Shown: positions 22,647-34,169 of the stretch, one piece after another
Numbering within the stretch: position 1 is the stretch's first letter
Layout: every line of letters starts with the position of its first letter
Source of the DNA: Hymenoscyphus infarciens
Taxonomy: Eukaryota; Ascomycota; Leotiomycetes; Helotiales; Helotiaceae
Assembly: GCA_001414345.1 (NCBI GenBank)
Contig: LLCB01000052.1
Span: 62,001 to 126,000, forward strand
DNA length: 64,000 nucleotides
Direction of reading: 5' to 3'
Position numbers and translations under genes: made by a program
The notes under the pieces: model-generated
The model's input: the letters and a program-made list of their open reading frames with translations, nothing else
Told to the model about the DNA's origin: nothing
Database searches by the model: none

Positions 22647-25342
22647 ATGAAGCTCTTTTTGTTACCTATAGCGGCACTGCTGCTGCCCGCCGTACAAGCC
22701 GCCAGCAATAATACTAATACCACAACTGCTATCTACAAAAACCCCGCTGCAAGTGTTGATGACAGAGTTGCAGATTTGCTGTCTCGAATGACCCTAGAAG
22801 AGAGTATATACCCTCTTTTCTTTTCTTTCTCGTCTGCCATTTTCGTTGGTTTTTAACTCGGTGGTCCAATAGAAACGGCACAATTAGTCCAAGGAGACAT
22901 CTCAAACTGGATCAATACCACCACCAATGACTTCAACGCAACAGGGTTGGCATGGAACATGGCAAAACGAGCCGGACAATTCTACGTTGGTTACCCAGTC
23001 CCGCAGCAATGGATTTCAGATGGTGTCAGAAAAGGACAAGAATATCTCATGCAAAACACAACCTTGGGAATACCGGCCTTCGTCCAAAGTGAAGGAATAC
23101 ACGGCTTCTTGATCGGAAACGCGACCATTTTCAACTCGCCCATCGCATATGCATGTTCATGGAATACCGACCTGGTTAAAAAAATGGGGGCAGCAATTGC
23201 TCAAGAATCTTTAGCTTTGGGAGTCAATCAGATCTTTGGTCCTCTGGGTGATTTGGCTAGGGAATTGCGATATGGACGAGTCGAGGAAACTTTTGGGGAA
23301 GACGGATTTTTGGCTGGCGAAATAGGTTATAACTATATCCAGGGTATGCAGGGAGGAAATGTAAGTGCGACGGTAAAGCATTTTGCTGCTTTTGGCGTAC
23401 CAGAGCAGGGACTTAATACTGGACCGGTTCATGGAGGAGAGCGGGAACTGAGGACGACTTATTTGCCATCTTATAAACGCCAGATCATCGATGGTGGGGC
23501 GTATGCTATTATGTCTGCATATTCATCGTATGATGGAATTCCTTTGGTTGCGAACCATCATATCCTGACGGATATTCTGAGAGAGGAATGGGGTTACAAA
23601 TATGTAAGCCGGTTTTGTTTTACTTTTAGTTTTGAGATTTTCCGTCGCCTCGGAAGGAAGCCCTATGCTAATTTGGCTTGTTCAATAGTTTGTCACGAGC
23701 GATGCTGGTGGAACAGACCGTCTTTGCAAAGATTTCAAGATGTGTGAATCTACACCTCTAGATAAAGAGGCAATAATAAGATACGTGAGTATTACCAGAA
23801 AGCTCTTCATCTCTCACAGCTAAATTTGCCTCAGGCGTTACCATCAGGTAATGATGTTGAAATGGGAGGTGGTTCATATAGTTTTGAAAACATCCCCGCC
23901 CTCGTAGCTTCCGGGGAATTAAGTCTCGATGTTGTCGATACTGCCGTATCTCGACAACTTCGCGCAAAGTTTGCTTTGGGTCTCTTCGAAAACCCTTATG
24001 GTGGAGTATCATCAAATAAGACTGGATCACTGATTCACACACCCGAGAATGTTGCTCTGGCCCGACAGCTCGATGCAGAGTCAATTGTGCTTTTGGAGAA
24101 TCACAAGCAGACATTGCCATTGTCAAAGACAGCAAGCATTGCTGTGATTGGACCAATGGCGCATGGTTTTGTGAACGTAAGTGATTATCTCCAACTACTG
24201 GTTTTGATACTGACTGTGAATAGTATGGAGATTATGTAGTAAATGGAAGCTCCGCAAGAGGCGTGACACCACTCGATGGAATAAAAGCTGCTAGCCAAGG
24301 AGGTATGTTTTGAATCTCTCTAATCTTAATTCAAAGCCTGCTAAATTATTTATAGCTGTGACATATGCAAAAGGGTGTGAACGTTGGTCGAACGACCAGT
24401 CAGGTTTCGCTGAGGCAGTGGCAACCGCCTCTGCCGCCGATGTAGCTGTAGTCGTGGTTGGAACTTGGTCTGTGAGTATATCCAGAGTCCAGCAACGAAA
24501 AACACTCACTTACGATACCTTAGCGTGATCAATACGAACTGTGGCAAGGTCTTAATGCCACAACAGGCGAACACGTTGATGTAGCATCTCTCAATCTAGT
24601 CGGTGCCATGCCACATCTCGTCCAAGCAATCATCGACACAGGAAAACCAACTGTGGTCGTATTTTCCTCCGGAAAACCCATCACGGAAGCATGGATTTCA
24701 GCCAGTGCGTCAGCTCTCGTCCAGCAATTCTATCCCTCAGAAGAAGGAGGCAACGCGCTCGCCGATATCCTTTTCGGAGACATCAACCCCAGTGGAAAAT
24801 TGTCCGTTGGATTCCCATATGATGTTGGAACTACACCCATTTACTACGATTACTTGAACAGTGGACGAGCCGTTCCGTGGATTGATGCCGGAAAGGAATA
24901 CGATAATGGAACTCTCCTATTTGGCCACACATATGTACTAAACGACCCTCGACCACTCTACGAATTCGGATATGGGAAATCGTACTCTGAGTTCCAATAC
25001 TCTGCCATTACACTTTCGAAAACCAAGGCCGGTACGACGGATAAAATCACCGCCTCGGTTGATGTCACGAATAATTCTACGAGGGATGGAACGGAGGTTG
25101 TGCAGTTGTATGTTAAGGATCTCATTACTAGTGTTGCGGTTCCGAATATACAACTCAAGGGCTTTTCGAAGGTCGCGATTAAAGCGGGGGAGACGAAGAG
25201 CGTGCAGATCCCGATTGATGTTGGGGCGTTGGGACTTTGGGATGTGAAGATGAAGTATGTGGTTGAGCCGGGAGACTTTGTGATCTTTGCGGGGAGTTCG
25301 AGTGTGGATTTGAGATCGAATGTTACTTTGACGGTGGGTTGA
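22647..25342 (+). CDS. Secreted GH3 glycoside hydrolase (beta-glucosidase/beta-xylosidase type)
   Basis: Retaining glycosidase that removes terminal beta-linked sugars from plant cell wall oligosaccharides; glucose or xylose cannot be told apart here. Seven exons join in phase: 22647-22803, 22873-23603, 23689-23784, 23835-24176, 24224-24302, 24356-24471, 24524-25342, giving 779 residues. Signal peptide MKLFLLPIAALLLPAVQA is followed by MTLEEKTAQLVQGD. The GH3 N-domain shows GRVEETFGED, VKHFAAFG and the catalytic nucleophile Asp at about residue 301 in FVTSDAGG. The C-domain has SIVLLENHKQTLPL, VVVVGTWSRDQYEL and VVVFSSGKPI. A fibronectin III-like domain at the end contains GTEVVQLYVKD and FSKVAIKAGE. 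There are many N-glycosylation sites (NNTNTTT). Length and domain order are typical. ATG 22647 is the only start giving the signal peptide. Confidence 0.95.
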
Positions 25343-26077
25343 TGATTGGGGACTCTTAGATGATTTAATTGAAGGGTTGCCATCTTAATGTTGAATTAAA
25401 TTTGGGGGTGTCGCAAGTTTTGTTTATGCTACTCAGGGTGCTCCAGACGTTGGTAAACGCTTTTACTCTGCGCTTCTCCGCTCTTCAATCCTAACTGGTC
25501 ATGTACACAGATCCTGCTGGTTAGAGGCCCGCCCCTCTCTCTGTTATAGAAAGCCTCCAACGATGGGCCGGGTGCAAAGCTCTCCTTACTCACTTATTAC
25601 CTCTTAATATACGTTACTCCTTAAGTGGCGTCGTGGAGCTGCTAGGCAGGAAAGGGGGACGAGTCGGCCGACAGAACAAAAGAGTTTCCAAAAAAACAAA
25701 AAAAAATTCAAACCTCTAAAAGATTTCCGATTTCGAGTATCAGATTTTCTCATGCGATGTGCAACAATCCATTTTGGGACAATGTCACATGCTTTGCCCG
25801 GTACGTCACGAGACTTCCTTTTTTTGCGTAGTTCAACTAGGTAAATATCTCGATGTGTAGCCAAAAACTGGATTTGGATGGGGTCACTTGTTCTGGGGTT
25901 GTAAAGGCACTGAAACAAATACAAATCGGTTTGGAATTTTTGGTGCGGAAAAATGTTTTGGTGTTTGTAGTATAAGCCGCATATATAAGGTGCTAAGGTA
26001 ATAGTCTATATCAATTCTTTATTAGCTGTGTGGAAAGAATTAGATGAATCAGCTTGCCTCTATTTCCTTCCGTAGCG
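25343..26077. other. Spacer between the GH3 gene and the SDR relic
   Basis: About 730 bases, A/T-rich around 25690-26030. No gene or repeat recognised. Confidence 0.45.
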
Positions 26078-27134
26078 ATGACGAGCCCAAAGCGTGTTTT
26101 GATAACGGGCTGTAGCAATAATTCGATCGGCTCAGCTCTCAGCCTCTCGCCCTCCAATTCCAAAGAAAAGGATGGCACGTCTTTGCCACAGCTCGTAACC
26201 CCGCCAAAATGTCTGCTCTCGAGAATCTTCCTCATATCACACTTTTGACCTTGGACGTAACGAAGTCGGAGCAACTTACCGCCGCAGTAGAATCAATCAA
26301 GAGCGAGGGTGCTGGTGGTTTAGATGTGGTTATCAATAATGCAGCTGTCTCTCATTACACACCTCTACTAGATACTGACATTGATGCTGCGAAAGAGGTG
26401 TTCGAGACGAATCTCTGGTCACCGCTGAAAATTATCAAGACTTTGTTCCCATCTTGAGGGAGGGGGAGGGGGAGGGGGGGAAAATGGTGGTTAATATTAG
26501 TAGTATTGCAGGATATGTTAATGTGCCCTTTCTTCTCTTATTACCCTCCTTCAGCCTCCAATTCCTCAAACCTCTCAAAAACCAAAAACCAAGAATTCCC
26601 ATTTTCTCTAATATCACGGGTCTAGGAATCTACGCAGCCTCAAAACGTTCTCTCGACATTCTCAGCGAAACCCTGAGACTGAAATTATCACCCTTCAACG
26701 TCAAAGTTCTCACCGTCGTCACCGGACCCACGAGATCCGATGGCGGCCAATCAGGATTGGCACCCTTTAAGTGTCCAGAGGGCTCGATTTATAAGCCTAT
26801 TGAGGTGATCATTGCGAGCAGGGCACGGGGCGAAGACGGAGCACCTAGGGAAGACACTGATAGTTACGCGAGGAAGGTGGTGGAGGATATTATTGAGGGG
26901 AAGACGGGGAAGATATGGCATGGGGCTGGGGCTGGAGCCTTGAGGTATGCGAGTTGTTTAGCGCCACAGGGGTTTTGGTGAGTTTTTTCTTTCCTTTTTG
27001 GTGAAATGAGGCGTGAGAGAAGGGGAGTTTTACCTTATCCAAGGGACAAGCTAACGGCTTGATAGGATAAAGAGCTTTTGAAGGGTAATGGATTGGATGT
27101 TTTGACTGAGGTTGTTGGCAAGGGCGTGGAGTGA
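26078..27134 (+). pseudogene. Short-chain dehydrogenase/reductase (1-acyl-DHAP reductase-like), frameshifted
   Basis: SDRs reduce carbonyls with NAD(P)H. The start MTSPKRVLITGCSNNSIGSAL carries the glycine-rich cofactor motif. The reading frame then changes (about 26140-26155) to QRKGWHVFATARNPAKMS and LLTLDVTKSEQL, VVINNAAVS and FETNLWSPLKIIKTLFPS. A stop follows at 26455; the continuation in another frame, after a GGGGAG run, has MVVNISSIAGYVN and the catalytic IYAASKRSLDILSETL (YxxxK). The tail KELLKGNGLDVLTEVV again needs a shift, after an intron-like stretch. Three shifts of one base or so make a functional product unlikely unless the sequence has errors at the homopolymers. The overall order matches classical fungal Ayr1-type SDRs. 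Confidence 0.78.
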
Positions 27135-27697
27135 ATCTGTATATTGGGAAATGCAAGTTGAGCTTTCTGTTTTAGTGGAAGGATAAACGTGATGGTCACA
27201 TTCACAACAAGAGTCCGTCTCTATTTTGAAGGGCACAAAAATATCATTCCAACCCCAGAGACTAGACAGGAAGAAAACTTGATCGCTACCTTCAATCTTT
27301 GCTCAATCACTTGCCAATTCCTGCTCTTTTTTTACTATCAAAAGTGATGTTCTGTTCACGGGATATACTACCGATCTCGAGAAATGCGAGTGAATAATTT
27401 GGCTCACTTTTTCCTCTCTCAGTTCTCCACATTCTAGTAGAGACCCAGTAAATCAAATCCATTCACGCGACGGAGTCATCAAAAGCGAGAAAACTTGAGT
27501 CGCCCGCTAGTTCCAACCCCCTTTTCCCCCCAAGATAGCTTCTGACTTCTCCGGTAACACAATCGCTTCAAACTCTCACGGTTATGTGGAAAAGAGAAAC
27601 GGCACGTCGATTCAGTCAACAGAATTTCACAAATTAGCAATAATCTATATCAAAAGGATTGAAAGCGGAGTGAAAAAGCAACTCATCTCATGTCAAA

Positions 27698-28147
27698 ATG
27701 CCCTTCTGGAATGGCGTCCTATCAGCAATTCGTCTGCCAAGAGAATCCTCCAGGTACAAAAAGTTCCCCAAAAGCAACAAATCACTCTCTCAATCCCCAA
27801 AGCCGGATCTGAAAGACGATCAAAGAAATCTCTACTCAACCGTCGAAACTTGGCTAGAAAGCACCAAAAATGCCCCAGCTCCTGGTCATCGTTTCAACGG
27901 CCACACACTCGGACAACCAAAACTTACACCGAGGAATCTTGCGATGTTGAATGATGGGTTGAGGCCTATGCCTGTGTTTGCAGGGAAGTTGACATCTGCA
28001 AATTTGAAGATGTTTGAGGAGGGGATGGATCCTTTTGATGGGGTTGGGGAGATATTTGGTTTTGAGATTCCGAAGATTGAAGGTGGAGGGGATGAGGAGG
28101 CTTCTGAAAGCGGTGCTACAACGGGGTCCAGTCGGTCATCTGCGTGA
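27698..28147 (+). CDS. Hypothetical 149-residue protein
   Basis: A single-exon frame starting MPFWNGVLSAIRLPRESS. It has a basic Ser-rich N-terminal third, a middle with YSTVETWLESTKNAPAPGH and a hydrophilic acidic end with GEIFGFEIPKIEGGGDEEA. Repeated LTPRNLAMLNDGL and LTSANLKMFEEGM suggest an internal duplicated helix of about 13 residues about 25 residues apart, which argues for a real protein. There is no signal peptide or membrane segment. I recognise no family. The region upstream (27135-27697) holds no other gene. Confidence 0.5.
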   Translation: MPFWNGVLSAIRLPRESSRYKKFPKSNKSLSQSPKPDLKDDQRNLYSTVETWLESTKNAPAPGHRFNGHTLGQPKLTPRNLAMLNDGLRPMPVFAGKLTSANLKMFEEGMDPFDGVGEIFGFEIPKIEGGGDEEASESGATTGSSRSSA

Positions 28148-28429
28148 GGGGATGAAAATTTCTATAATTATGCCACAGAAAATCCAGCCTGTATTTGAAG
28201 TATTCAACAAGGTATCTCGCTCTTGAAACTATGTAAAAAACAAATAACACCTTTCATCAACCCAATTATTGGCAAATTTACAAAATCCAATCCTGTAAAA
28301 ATCTTACATTCTTATCCATCAGCAAAATCAATCTTTCCTCCAGCATATGTGAGCCTGTTTATGGCGTATATGACTCTCTCATAAACCCCCATAAGAGCAA
28401 GATTTTTAAAGATTGAAAAAGCCATGTCC

Positions 28430-29470
28430 AAATTCAACGTCTCGATTCATCTTGATGCTTCTCTTGGCTGGGGCGACAGGAGCTGCTCTCGCAAAGGTGA
28501 CTTATTAATGTCTAGAGCGATCATCGTTGAGAAAGAGTTAACTTCGGCTCCAAAGAGCTCCTCAATTTTCTTGACAAAGCCCAAATCATAGTAGAATTTC
28601 TCATTTTCTACAGCAAGAAATTAGCACACATTTATGTAAATTTGAAGCACTCCGAAGAAGATATGAAGCTTGCCAATCCAAAGTATCACTTGTTCTTTGT
28701 TGACAGTTCCCGCCACCTTGTCTCCGAAAACCAAGAATGGAGCAGCCATTTCACCAATGGTGACTTGTCGGGACTCGGCAGTGAAAACATATGTAGGACC
28801 AAACGACTTCATGAGAAGCTGGCGGGATAACATACTTTTTGAAACCTGGGCGGTGACGAGTGTCTCATTCGTCCAAAATGCCTTGTTCAGATCAAAAGTT
28901 GCTTGGCCGAAGGCGAAAGTGCTTCCTTAAAGGCGTCTTGACAGCTATATATCCTTTTTGTGAGCCTGATTTCCCTGTGAAATATAAAGGGTGTGTGTAT
29001 TGGTTTTCACTAACCTCGGATCTATTCACCATTACGTCTCGTGTAACTCGAAGTCTCATATAAAATGCATTCCTTCGTCCACCCGCAGTATTCTAAAGCA
29101 AGCCAAAACCTCCTACCCTACAGCAAAATCAAGCTCCCTTCCAACTTCCAATCGTTTTGAGGAAACAAGAAACTTAATCCGCCTTTCACTGCATCAAAAT
29201 GACAGGTTTCTGGCACTCTTCAAGGTACCCACAATCTCGATACACCCCCATTTGACAATCTGCTGGCGTCATCAGGCTTTACGGTAGTAACAACCAAAGA
29301 TAAGTCAAGATTACGGATACGGCCATGGCCAAGGGCGACGTCCAAGCTATTCCGAAGGTGGTTGTCGGCCACAGTTGACGCATGCGAATCTGCGAAATCA
29401 TACCTGGCAGGCGGGGTATGTTCGTCGATATTGGTAGGGAAAGTGAAAATTTAGGTTCTTACACACTAGG
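28430..29470 (-). pseudogene. Unrecognised coding remnants, probably a decayed multi-exon gene
   Basis: Several minus-strand segments look like protein but do not join in one frame: a hydrophobic start (MISQIRMRQLWPTTTFGIAW near 29400), NAFYMRLRVTRDVMVNRSE near 29060, a stretch with AFGQATFDLNKAFW and FTAESRQVTIGEMAAPFLVF at 28900-28700, and KFYYDLGFVKKIEELFGAEV near 28590. Intron-like borders (GTTAGT...CACAG at 29020-28975) can be found between some of them. The family is unknown to me; a membrane-bound oxidoreductase such as a P450 was considered but no haem motif is present. It may be a pseudogene or a gene whose splicing I cannot solve. Confidence 0.35.
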
Positions 29471-29910
29471 GGATAGAAGGATCATTAGTCGTATTGAAAA
29501 ACAATCATGAAAAGCACCACCATGGGATTTAGTTTCTCATCAAACTTGTTGAGTGTGTTAAAAGTCAGGGACAGGGTTACGAACTATTGCTTGAGTGCCA
29601 AGTGCCAAAAAAAAAAGCTTCCTAGTTTCTTCTTGATTTCATTTTTTTCAGAGTTCGTCGTTCTCCATCTAAGGGCTCTACACACTCTTCAGAACCTTGG
29701 GGTATTTTAACAAAGCGGCAAGAGAGTAACACGTAATTTCGTAAATCCAAATAAGAGAAACAACATACAGATAAACCACAAAGATATTAGACAAAAGGTA
29801 GGTGCCATCTAGCTCCGTGACAGTAGACAAAGCAATCTACATGTACCAACCAAACCAATATATATAGTATAATCCAAATAAACCTCACACTCCTCCCATC
29901 ACCGTTGATC

Positions 29911-30744
29911 TCAAAGCTCGTACCTCACAGGCGTGTCTGGTGTTGCTCTGTGAGGGAGCTCTTGAGGCTGTCGTGGTATTTCCTGCTTCGGCTCATAATA
30001 GTACTCCGGGGTTGCAGTCGATGTGGCTTCCAATTTGTCTCCAACTTTCTTTCGTCCAAAGAACCACCACCCGGCAGCAAAGCCTAAAACAATAGCTGCG
30101 GAGACTCCAATACCAACTCCAGCTTTTGCTCCGCTGCTCAGGCCACCCGGGGCTGATGTGGCAACGCCTGACGCAGAAGTGGTAGTTAAAGGTGATGAAG
30201 TTGTATTGATTGTTGTACTGACAGTTGACGAGGTTGGAGATTCCTTTGTGGAGACAAGCGAGCTTGTGGGTGTTACGCTGCTGCTGCTTGACTGTGGTTG
30301 AACCCCTCCAGGCAACGAGATATTGAATGGTTTGCTATTTGCCAAGCTAGAGGTTGCGCCTGGAGGGAAGAGGTTCATAAAAAATATAGGCGACTCTTCG
30401 AGACTCTTTTTCGTTTGCACATTCCATACGAATGAAGTCGTGTTGGGTGCGAGATTAGCTTTGATGGTGTCAGCTCAGTAGATCAAAAAGGGCGAAATTA
30501 ACTCACTGACAATGTTTTCCAGTCCGGGAAGAAACTGGCTCGGGTCTGTTCTGTTGAGTTGGAAGAAAGTGATGGCTAAGATTGAGTCCACTGGCGTCCA
30601 CTGTATATTGATATTGGATCCTTTAGCATAGACTGCGTTGAGCGAGGGGTCTGTTCTCTCATCATCTGCTGGAGGATTGATAAAATTCGTGGCAAGACAC
30701 GCGCTTATACATGAAGCTAGGGGAACGTAATAGGAGAGACGCAT
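29911..30744 (-). CDS. Cell-surface single-pass protein with Ser/Thr-rich stalk
   Basis: Two exons, 30744-30507 and 30458-29911, join in phase to give 261 residues. Signal peptide MRLSYYVPLASCISACLATN is followed by a small extracellular domain (NINIQWTPVD, FFQLNRTDP, TTSFVWNVQ, FFMNLFPPG), a stalk of about 50 Ser/Thr residues, one membrane helix (AGVGIGVSAAIVLGFAAGWW) with a following FFGRKK stop-transfer, and a proline-rich cytoplasmic tail of about 45 residues. This is the architecture of fungal wall-stress sensor-like and uncharacterised surface proteins; no WSC Cys pattern is present, so a Mid2-like or adhesion role is only a guess. The tail could bind cytoplasmic partners. Confidence 0.8.
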
Positions 30745-31453
30745 TTTTTTTGCTTTATGGACAAAAAATATTTGCGGCGGCGAGAAGACAAAAAAGTAAA
30801 GAAAAGAACAAGAGGTAAAGAAAACTTCGATAGATAGATGCAACGGTCCGATCCTTCGACAAAGGATAAGTTGGAACTTCGTTGGTCAAGGGCCTACCAC
30901 TGGCCATTGTATGTGGCTGATGTTGGTGTCTCATTTCCAACTAGGAACTCCTCCGGACTCTGGAGCCAATTACTGGGTAAAGATGGTAAGATGCCAACCA
31001 GAATTTACAGGGGTTTTTTGGCATGTTTCATGTCAAGGCAATCTGAAGTGGGTTGCTGCACAAAAAAGAAGATGCATTTTGGCTATCTGCCTCGATTTTT
31101 CAGTGCGTGGATGGTTGTCCTGACCTGATACTCGCCAGGTGGGGAAAGAGGCCTATCAATGGCTATTTGTAAGCGCGTGCAACCTAGCAACCCCCTGAAC
31201 ATCGCCTAATGGAGACCGGATGCACACCGCATTTGTACCACCTTAGCGCCAACCTTGATGCGCCGAGGGGCTGAAAAAAAAAGCCTGCATGGAATTCTTA
31301 CCAGTAAAAGAGCAACAGTAGAAGCACCGTTGAATTGAAGATGTCGGTAAAACTTCAGGTGATCTTCTGTCTTTAATTGGACCCTAGAACCTTTCCTCGT
31401 TTGCTCTAGGATCTCTCCCCGCTTTCCTCTGTAGCAATAATTTCATCTTTGTA
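30745..31453. other. Spacer, no gene recognised
   Basis: Divergent spacer between the surface protein and the glycosyltransferase relic. Open frames here have no protein-like features. Confidence 0.45.
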
Positions 31454-32528
31454 ATGATGTTCTCAATACCATCTCCAAGTCTTCGAGATAGGCAGGACAC
31501 CTTATCGTGTGCATCGATTTATTTTTGAACGCGAACAAACTTGTCTACTGGCATCATTCAGAAAGAGTCACGATCTTCACATGGTCCTTACCCAATCAGT
31601 ACATCCCAAACCTTCTCCAACGCCCTTCCAACCCCCGAAACCCTATATGTACTGGAATACCACGAACGTTATGGAACAAACATGGCCCCAAAGGCTTAAA
31701 CGATCAATCACGAGAGTATCTCCACTTCTGCCTCGAGAACAATCCCGGATGCCAATGGAAATACTTGACAGACGATTCGGACGATTTTTACGTCAAAGAC
31801 AACTTTGCGCATCGACCTGATATCGTTGAGATATACCTCTCCCTCACTATCCCCTTTCTCACAGCCGATTTCCTACGTTACTTGATTTTATTTCGAGAAG
31901 GTGGCATATGGAATGCTTTAGGCGTCTCTTGCGGGAAGATACCAATCGACGATTGGATACCCGATCGATATAAGGTAGCCGCAAATCTTGTTGTAGTCTG
32001 GGAATTTGATGTAGGATGGGGTGACAACTTCGTTCGCGAATTTGCAACATGGACTATAATGGCGAAGAAAGAATCGCCTCCTTAATCCATCGTGATTGAC
32101 GACATCGTGGAAGGACTTCAAAATCTGGCCAGGGAAAAGAATGTGACAATCGCAGATTTGACAATTGAGCTGCTTGGAGGCGGAGGAGTTGTGGGCATGA
32201 CAAGACCGAGGAGAATGACTTCGTGTATCATGAAGAGCTTGAAAAAGATGGACGAGAGATTCGAGGAAGCTATTACATTTAAGCTGTTGGAACCAATATT
32301 GGTAAGCGATGTTTTGATCTTGCCGGGATTTTCATTCGCGACATCTCAAATCACCACTCAGACAAAAATGCGACGGGTCCCGCATTGGTGACACACCACT
32401 ACGCTGGTAGTTGGAAGAATGACCATGGTGGCGAAGAGAAACCATTCGCAAGGCACAAAAAGAGTTTGGGAAGCAGAATTTCTTTTTCCGTTGCACCTAC
32501 ACTGTATATAAGCCCATTGGATATATAG
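31454..32528 (+). pseudogene. GT32-type (Och1-like) glycosyltransferase pseudogene
   Basis: The family transfers mannose or other sugars in the Golgi using a DxD metal motif. Recognisable blocks: IPRTLWNKHGPKGLNDQ, KYLTDDSDDFYV, IVEIYLSLTIPFLTADFLRY and LILFREGGIW, CGKIPIDDWIP, WEFDVGWGDNF, FATWTIMAKKESPP, VIDDIVEGLQNLA, PRRMTSCIMKSL, GFSFATS and ATGPALVTHHYAGSWKNDHGG. Lesions: the DxD position reads ALG (GIWNALGVSC instead of a DLD-type sequence), a TAA stands at 32083 between ESPP and SIVIDD, and a frameshift at about 32345 separates GFSFATS from the final block. The N-terminal membrane anchor is not clear (stop near 31520). The disabled catalytic motif and the two breaks argue for a dead gene. 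Confidence 0.85.
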
Positions 32529-34169
32529 GCTGGCGTTTTTGGAGAGATAGATACGGTGAGCCGGTATATCATCATATCAACCGTGTAATGGGTGTGTGTA
32601 ATTATATAGAAGTTGAAAGTCTTCTGAGTTTAATGCTGTACTCGCTTGAGTTCGACCATGTTGATCAGCCACGAGACTAGTATCTAGAATACAGTTTGAG
32701 GTAGTTGCAATAACGCTAATTCGGTGGAAAGCCATGGCCTGGAATGCCTGAAGACTTAAAAAAAAGATTGAGAACGCCATATCATTAGAAGATGCGAGCA
32801 CACTCACTTAGGAACGCGGGAATATTAAAGTGAAGCACTTCTCCTGCAAAATATCAAGAGTCGATAGATGTAAAAAGAAATAGACTTCAATTTTGAAAAA
32901 AGCAACCACATTGCAATGTTTGCCGAAGGACCGAGAAGTCATGCTCTTCAGCCCAACATTCCTGAACACTGTGACAACTATTCCTTGGTAACCTACAAAT
33001 AGTCTTGACTTCACTACAAAATCTGTTACAAGAGGAGGTAACCTACAAATAGCTGGAATGCTAGGGTGTCAATTCATGGCTAACCCATGAATAGCAGTTT
33101 CATTTTTTCCACTAGTTATTCTTGGGTAACCTAGAACGAAATTCAACTTTCTTTTCAATTGTTGTCCACAAGTGACCTGGCCATAGTTCCCTTTTATAGT
33201 ATAACCACTAGGTCCCCACAGAGTAAGTTGAAGCTTTCTTATTTTGCAGTGAATTGCATTTCGCAAAGCACATTATTTGGACCTTAAGCGAGACCCGAAG
33301 CAAAGCCACTCAAAACATATCATAGAAAAGAAGAAAGGAGGAGAAAAAAGAAGACGCCAGATATACTGGCAAGGTACCCCATACCAAATCACAAGGACTA
33401 GGACAAGTATGCCGGGTACATCGTACATTGCTCACAAGGACCAAGACACCTTTACCGGAACCAGCCAGATAGGCCACCAGGATCTATTGAGTGATTCATA
33501 CCCTCCTTTCCTTCTTTGAAAACGCTTAGGAAAGTTTGCTTCCATGGTGGGATTTAGAAACCCGCGGCCGGATATGTGTCCCGTGCCCTAATCGGGTAGT
33601 TGCTGTGGAGCGAGTATAGCAGAGTGAAAGAGAGAAAAGAAAGGGCGGCCGAGACTCACCGCGAAGTATGGTCGAACTACACGGAAACCTTCTACACCTT
33701 TGACCACTCAGGAAGACTCGTACTTAAATTTGCCTTCTTGTTAGCATACTCATGGCTTACTGGCAAGTTGTTTGACAGCTTACCCGCAACGATGTGCGGT
33801 TGCAAAAGCAAGTCACCCTCCTCCATCAAACACAAAACTCAAATAGAATCATGCACAAAAAGCAAAAGCATGTCAAGAGAGACGTCTTGGCTCCTCCGAA
33901 AGGGAGCCTGCACTGCCTGCGAGAGTTGCTTTAGGCGATGTGGATTCAGGACGATCTCCACTCCACACTGTCGGGGACAAGAAGATAGAGTATGTTAATG
34001 GCTTTGTGGACGTTACCGCTTCGCTTAGAGCAGCAAAGGCGAGGATAAATGGGGTATAATACGGTATAGGTTCTAGCAAACATATACACAGAAATACTTT
34101 TCGAACATTATCCAAACACTGCTATCTAATTCTCACATTCGTCCTCTATCTATTCTCCATCGACCCAAA
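32529..34169. other. 1.6-kb spacer with short direct repeats
   Basis: No gene recognised. The 16-mer GGTAACCTACAAATAG occurs at 32987-33002 and 33037-33052, 50 bases apart, with a degenerate third copy near 33126. A purine-rich stretch lies at 33310-33350. Confidence 0.5.
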
